Shown: positions 5,144 to 8,151 of the stretch, piece by piece | How the letters are laid out: every line of letters starts with the position of its first letter | How positions within the stretch are numbered: the first letter of the stretch is position 1 | NCBI GenBank assembly: GCA_946479475.1 | Contig: CAMLGG010000238.1 | Location: 1 to 8,151 of the forward strand | Reading direction: 5' to 3' | Source of the DNA: an uncultured Ideonella sp. | Lineage (GTDB): Bacteria > Pseudomonadota > Gammaproteobacteria > Burkholderiales > Burkholderiaceae | DNA length: 8,151 bases | Program-made: the position numbers and the translations under genes | The notes under the pieces: model-generated | What the model saw: the letters and a program-made list of their open reading frames with translations, nothing else | Database searches by the model: none | What the model was told of the DNA's origin: nothing

Positions 5144-6205
5144 GTGCGAGCTGTTCGATGGGGGGGCGGCCGGCCCTGGCTCAAGTGGCCGGCCGCGGTG
5201 GTCGCGGGGCTTTGCCTGGCGCTGGCGGGGTGTGGTGACGGCGATTCGTCCGACCTGCGCGTCGTGGTCAAGGTCAATGGCCAGCAGGTGGCCGGGCCGC
5301 TGGGCCGCGGCGCGGACGAGGCGGTGATCGTGGCTTCCGGCGACGAGGTCGTTGTCGAGTCCGAGGCCGGCGCCAGCTTCTCGGTGGAGCCGTCGCAGGT
5401 CGAGGTCACCGAGGCCGCCGGCGACGACACGGGCTACCAGTTCGTGCCTCTGTCGGTGAGCGGCGGGGCAGCGACCATCAAGGTGGCCTCGCGGGCGGAT
5501 GCGGCGGACCGCTTGTCCGTGGTCCTGACGGTTCAGTCGCATCGCTTCGACAACAGGACCTGGACGGTGGGCGAGACGGTGGTCGACGAGACGACCTATC
5601 AGTTCGACGGCTCCACGCGCCGCTATGAGCACCAGGTGGAATCGGTGGACGCCACGAGCTACACGATGCTCACCGAGCCGTACGCGGACTACAGCATCCG
5701 GGACACCTACGACCTGGCCGGCAACCACACCTACCGCCGATCGGACTGGTGGACCGGCGAATACTGGGATGCCGAGTGGTGCCAGGAGACCCCGGGGGAG
5801 CTGACCAAGGCCTTCCCGCTGTACGTCGGCAAGGAGTGGGACACGCGGTGGGAGTTCGAATGCGTGTTCGACGACGCTCGCAAGTACGGCGCCCACAACC
5901 AGGTCGTCGGCGTGGAGACCGTGGCCGTGCCGGCAGGCGCGTTCCTGGCCCTCCACATCGTTTCCGAGTACACGTCCTACGGCTGGGCGGGCGGAGCGGA
6001 CGACCCGCATCCCGCGGGCACGACCGACTGCTGGTGGTCGGTGGACTTCCAGCAGGACGTCCTGTGCATACGCTCTTCCGTCGATGGAGCCGAGCAGTCC
6101 CGCGTCGAGGCCGTCCAGCTGGCCGGGCAGGGCTTGGCGGCCAGGAACGCCGCTTCCGCGGCGCCTGGCCGCGCCCCGCTCAAGCCTGCGTATAGGCCGT
6201 CTTGA
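5144..6205 (+). CDS. Putative lipoprotein of unknown function
   Basis: This 353-residue protein has a basic N-terminus, a hydrophobic segment (16-28) and a lipobox LAGC with Cys30 as the lipidated residue. GDGDSSD follows; Asp occurs at position +3 but Gly at +2, so an outer-membrane location is plausible. Residues ~36-135 are short beta strands (VVVKVNG, AVIVASGDEVVVES, LSVVLTV), perhaps an Ig-like domain. Residues ~140-315 form a second beta-rich domain with the phrases FPLYVGKEWDTRWEFE (224-239) and VVGVETVAVPAGAFLALHIV (254-273), resembling DUF3108-like or other surface-protein domains in which VPAGxF is common. Cys213, Cys240, Cys296 and Cys308 could form disulphides. The tail after ~325 is Ala/Pro-rich and coincides with a strong DNA hairpin. 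The GTG start is supported by AGGGAGG. The gene overlaps the opposing aldehyde dehydrogenase by 26 bp at the 3' ends. Confidence 0.8.
   Translation: MRAVRWGGGRPWLKWPAAVVAGLCLALAGCGDGDSSDLRVVVKVNGQQVAGPLGRGADEAVIVASGDEVVVESEAGASFSVEPSQVEVTEAAGDDTGYQFVPLSVSGGAATIKVASRADAADRLSVVLTVQSHRFDNRTWTVGETVVDETTYQFDGSTRRYEHQVESVDATSYTMLTEPYADYSIRDTYDLAGNHTYRRSDWWTGEYWDAEWCQETPGELTKAFPLYVGKEWDTRWEFECVFDDARKYGAHNQVVGVETVAVPAGAFLALHIVSEYTSYGWAGGADDPHPAGTTDCWWSVDFQQDVLCIRSSVDGAEQSRVEAVQLAGQGLAARNAASAAPGRAPLKPAYRPS
6137..6172 (-). terminator. Large hairpin just downstream of the aldehyde dehydrogenase stop
   Basis: GCGGCCAGG (6137-6145) pairs with CCTGGCCGC (6164-6172), and CGCCGC (6148-6153) pairs with GCGGCG (6158-6163). 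This gives a 15-bp GC-rich stem with a two-base AA bulge and a TTCC loop. On the minus strand it begins seven bases after the stop codon of the dehydrogenase. No T-run follows, so it may act as a processing or stabilising 3'-end structure or a Rho-assisted terminator, not a classical intrinsic one. On the plus strand it lies in the lipoprotein's coding tail. Confidence 0.45.
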
Positions 6206-7616
6206 CGGTCGTGTAGAACTCGGCCGCGTAGCGGCCCTGCTCGCGCGGGCCATAGCTCGAACCCTTGCGGCCGCCGAAAGGCACGTGGTAGTCGACGCCC
6301 GCGGTCGGGAGGTTGACCATCACCATGCCCGCCTGCGAGTGGCGCTTGAAGTGCGTCGCGTGCTTCAGCGAGGTGGTCGCGATGCCGGCGGAAAGGCCGA
6401 AGGGCGTGTCGTTGGCCAGTTGCAGGGCGTGTTCGTAGTCCCTGGCGCGGATGACGCTGACCACCGGGCCGAAGATCTCGTCGCGGTTGATGCGCATCTC
6501 GGGCGTGGTCTCGGTGAAGAGGGCGGGCCGCAGGTAGAAGCCGGGCGCTCCGGCGCTGCTCGTCGTCACGCGTTCGCCGCCGATGCGCTTGGCACCCTCC
6601 TGCTCGCCGATGGCGATGTACTCCAGGTCCTGCGAGAGCTGGCTCTCGTCGACGACGGGGCCGATGTCGGTGCCGGCCTGGCGCGCGTCGTCGACCCTGA
6701 GGCCTTGCATGCGCTCGGCGAGCGCGGCCACGAACCGGTCGTGGATGCCGTTGGTGACGATCAGGCGCGAGGAGGCGGTGCAGCGCTGGCCGGTGGAGAA
6801 GAAGCCGCTGTTGAGCGCAGCGTTCACGGCGACGCCGAGGTCGGCATCGTCCAGCACCACCATCGGGTTCTTGCCGCCCATCTCGAGCTGGAAGCGCGCC
6901 AGCCGGGCCGCGCAGGCGGTGGCCACGCGGGCGCCGGTGGCCGCCGAGCCGGTGAAGCTGATGGCCGCGACGCGCGAGTCCTCCAGCAGCACCTGCCCGA
7001 CCTGCGAGCCGGGGCCCATCACCAGGTTGAACACGCCGGCCGGCAGGCCGGCGCGCTGCAGGATGTCGGCCAGCGCCCAGGCCGAGCCGGGCACCAGCTC
7101 GGCGGGCTTGAGGACCACGGTGTTGCCGTAGGCGAGGGCTGGGGCGAGCTTCCACGCCGGGATGGCGATGGGGAAGTTCCAGGGTGTGATCAGGCCGACG
7201 ACGCCGAGCGCCTCGCGCGTGACCTCGACCCCCACGCCCGGGCGTACCGAGGGCACGACGTCACCGCCGACGCGCAGCGCCTCGCCGGCGAAGAACTTGA
7301 AGATGGCGCCGGCGCGGCCGACCTCGCCTATCGCCTCAGGCAAGGTCTTGCCTTCTTCACGCGCCAGGAGGTCGCCCAGCTCGGCCTTGCGGGCGAGGAT
7401 CTCGGTACCGGCGGCGTCGAGGATGTCGAAGCGCTGCTGCGGCGTGCTCTGCGACCAGGCCGGAAAGGCCTGCTGCGCGGCGGCGACGGCCTCGCGCGCC
7501 TGCGCGGCGTCCGCCTGGGCGTACTCGCCGACGAGGTCGCGCGTGTCCGAGGGGTTGATGTTGCGGATGGTGCGCGGGCCTTCGCGCCATTCGCCGCCGA
7601 TGAGATTCTTGAACAT
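6180..7616 (-). CDS. NAD(P)+-dependent aldehyde dehydrogenase, probable 2-oxoglutarate semialdehyde dehydrogenase
   Basis: This 478-residue protein is full length for the ALDH superfamily. ITPWNFPIAIPAWKLAPALA (143-162) includes the conserved Asn147. VVLKPAE has the cofactor-binding Lys170, FTGSAATG (221-228) is the dinucleotide loop, and QLEMGGKNP holds general base Glu245. GQRCTA holds the nucleophile Cys279, and EIFGPV carries Glu380, which binds the nicotinamide ribose. All catalytic residues are present. The substrate is inferred from position downstream of gudD: in the D-glucarate/D-galactarate pathway this class oxidises 2-oxoglutarate semialdehyde (2,5-dioxopentanoate) to 2-oxoglutarate. 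A broader aldehyde range cannot be excluded. The ATG at 7616 is chosen because MFKNLIGGEW is a usual ALDH start and GAGGA lies about nine bases upstream. The frame extends to 7724 through a repeat element. A 172-bp gap with REP-like repeats separates it from gudD. Its end overlaps the lipoprotein gene. Confidence 0.9.
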   Translation of the reverse strand: MFKNLIGGEWREGPRTIRNINPSDTRDLVGEYAQADAAQAREAVAAAQQAFPAWSQSTPQQRFDILDAAGTEILARKAELGDLLAREEGKTLPEAIGEVGRAGAIFKFFAGEALRVGGDVVPSVRPGVGVEVTREALGVVGLITPWNFPIAIPAWKLAPALAYGNTVVLKPAELVPGSAWALADILQRAGLPAGVFNLVMGPGSQVGQVLLEDSRVAAISFTGSAATGARVATACAARLARFQLEMGGKNPMVVLDDADLGVAVNAALNSGFFSTGQRCTASSRLIVTNGIHDRFVAALAERMQGLRVDDARQAGTDIGPVVDESQLSQDLEYIAIGEQEGAKRIGGERVTTSSAGAPGFYLRPALFTETTPEMRINRDEIFGPVVSVIRARDYEHALQLANDTPFGLSAGIATTSLKHATHFKRHSQAGMVMVNLPTAGVDYHVPFGGRKGSSYGPREQGRYAAEFYTTVKTAYTQA

Positions 7617-7658
7617 GATGGAGGGTCCTCGCTTCAAGGACGCGAGCATCTCATTGAA

Positions 7659-7753
7659 GTTCGCCCCGAGCTTGTCGAAGGGTCCTTCGAGCGCTCGGGC
7701 GGAGCAGATGGAGAGGTCGTGCACGAGTGCCCTTCGACAGGCTCAGGGCGAAC
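7659..7753. repeat. Inverted pair of REP-like dispersed repeats between gudD and the aldehyde dehydrogenase gene
   Basis: The 24-base arms 7659-7682 and 7730-7753 are reverse complements at 22 of 24 positions, separated by 47 bp. Each has the core GTTCGCCC-n-GAG-n-TGTCGAAGGG, a sequence I remember as dispersed in intergenic regions of many Burkholderiales and other proteobacteria. The spacer side holds further palindromes: TCGAAGG-GT-CCTTCGA (7674-7689), CGAGCGCTCG (7688-7697) and TCGTGCACGA (7717-7726). The whole can fold into a large hairpin in RNA. It splits an operon that would otherwise be compact. Confidence 0.75.
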
Positions 7754-7788
7754 GGGTGGAGCTCGTGCCGGGACGGCGCGGTGGAAGA

Positions 7789-8151
7789 TCAGCGCACCAT
7801 GCACGGCCGCTTGGGGTCGAACTTCCAGCCGGGGATCAGGTATTGCATGGCGACGGCGTCGTCTCGCGCGCCGAGGCCGTGCTCGCGGTACAGCGCATGG
7901 GCCCTCTCCACCACGGCCAGGTCCAGCTCGATGCCGAGCCCGGGCTTGGGCGGCACCTGCACCAGGCCGCCCTCGATCTTCAGCGGCTCCTTCGTCAGGC
8001 GCTGGCCGTCCTGCCAGATCCAGTGCGTGTCGATGGCCGTCACCTTGCCGGGCGCTGCCGCACCCACGTGCGTGAACATCGCCAGCGAGATGTCGAAGTG
8101 GTTGTTGGAGTGCGAGCCCCAGGTCAGGCCCCAGTCGCGGCAGGTCTGCGC
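7789..8151 (-). CDS. gudD: Glucarate dehydratase, C-terminal 120 residues (runs off the right edge)
   Basis: The visible part begins [20 protein letters not shown] and ends [20 protein letters not shown] before the stop. It matches the C-terminal third of E. coli GudD almost motif for motif: [31 protein letters not shown] (here [11 protein letters not shown]), [28 protein letters not shown] and KRPCMVR. The enzyme is a cytoplasmic Mg2+-dependent enolase-superfamily dehydratase that turns D-glucarate (and L-idarate) into 5-keto-4-deoxyglucarate. The His of the GSHSNN motif is the catalytic base of the His-Asp dyad. The Asp and the Lys and metal ligands lie outside the window. The internal ATG at 8079 is not a start, since the frame and homology continue to the edge. 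It is the upstream gene of the operon with the aldehyde dehydrogenase. A GudX-type inactive paralogue is unlikely given the intact motif. Confidence 0.93.
   Translation of the reverse strand, partial: AQTCRDWGLTWGSHSNNHFDISLAMFTHVGAAAPGKVTAIDTHWIWQDGQRLTKEPLKIEGGLVQVPPKPGLGIELDLAVVERAHALYREHGLGARDDAVAMQYLIPGWKFDPKRPCMVR

Noticed and set aside
4934..6253. 439-codon minus-strand open frame opposite the lipoprotein
   Set aside because: No domain or ribosome site. The lipoprotein on the other strand has a lipobox and an AGGGAGG site.
7617..7724. 36-residue N-terminal extension of the aldehyde dehydrogenase
   Set aside because: It runs through the REP-like repeat, while the family starts at MFKNLIGGEW and a ribosome site precedes 7616.
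6084..8075. 663-codon plus-strand open frame opposite the aldehyde dehydrogenase and gudD
   Set aside because: It is the antisense shadow of two enzymes with intact catalytic motifs, which is common in high-GC DNA.

Overview
The window is GC-rich, densely coded DNA from a bacterium, most likely a betaproteobacterium of the order Burkholderiales (Variovorax/Ramlibacter-like). This rests on composition, on a PptA-type tautomerase, a MerR/DUF2938 pair and a D-glucarate catabolic locus, and on a dispersed REP-like palindrome typical of such genomes. The assignment is inference. No rRNA, tRNA, CRISPR array, transposase or phage gene was seen.

Layout from left to right. (1) At 117-1379 (-) lies a secreted TolB/PD40-type beta-propeller with a C-terminal InlB-B-repeat-like domain. 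(2) Divergent from it, 1515-2353 (+) is a two-gene operon of a ClpP-like serine protease and the tautomerase pptA, closed by a probable intrinsic terminator that starts inside the last pptA codons. (3) At 2474-2692 (+) is a small exported protein of unknown function, preceded by a perfect hairpin. (4) At 2682-2838 (-) is a short relic joining the first and last pieces of a flavodoxin/NAD(P)H-oxidoreductase-like gene, directly downstream of an intact DUF2938 membrane protein (2864-3370, -). (5) DUF2938 diverges from a MerR-family regulator (3454-3882, +). Their 83-bp intergenic region carries a dyad in a 19-bp promoter spacer, the geometry of MerR/SoxR-activated promoters, and the two predicted promoters face each other. 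(6) At 3954-5081 (+) is a secreted propeller-like protein, followed at 5144-6205 (+) by a GTG-initiated lipoprotein. Neither has a known function. (7) At 6180-7616 (-) is an aldehyde dehydrogenase, and at 7789-8151 (-) is the C-terminal end of glucarate dehydratase (gudD), which runs off the right edge. An inverted pair of REP-like repeats lies between them. The lipoprotein and the dehydrogenase overlap tail to tail by 26 bp, next to a 15-bp-stem hairpin.

How the genes work together. gudD and the dehydrogenase fit D-glucarate breakdown: GudD makes 5-keto-4-deoxyglucarate, a dehydratase outside the window would make 2-oxoglutarate semialdehyde, and the dehydrogenase would oxidise that to 2-oxoglutarate. 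The MerR regulator probably controls DUF2938, and formerly also the decayed flavoprotein. The remaining genes look like separate small units. The most interesting items are the MerR-type face-to-face promoter pair, the flavodoxin relic, the hairpin embedded in the lipoprotein 3' end, and the REP pair inside the glucarate operon.
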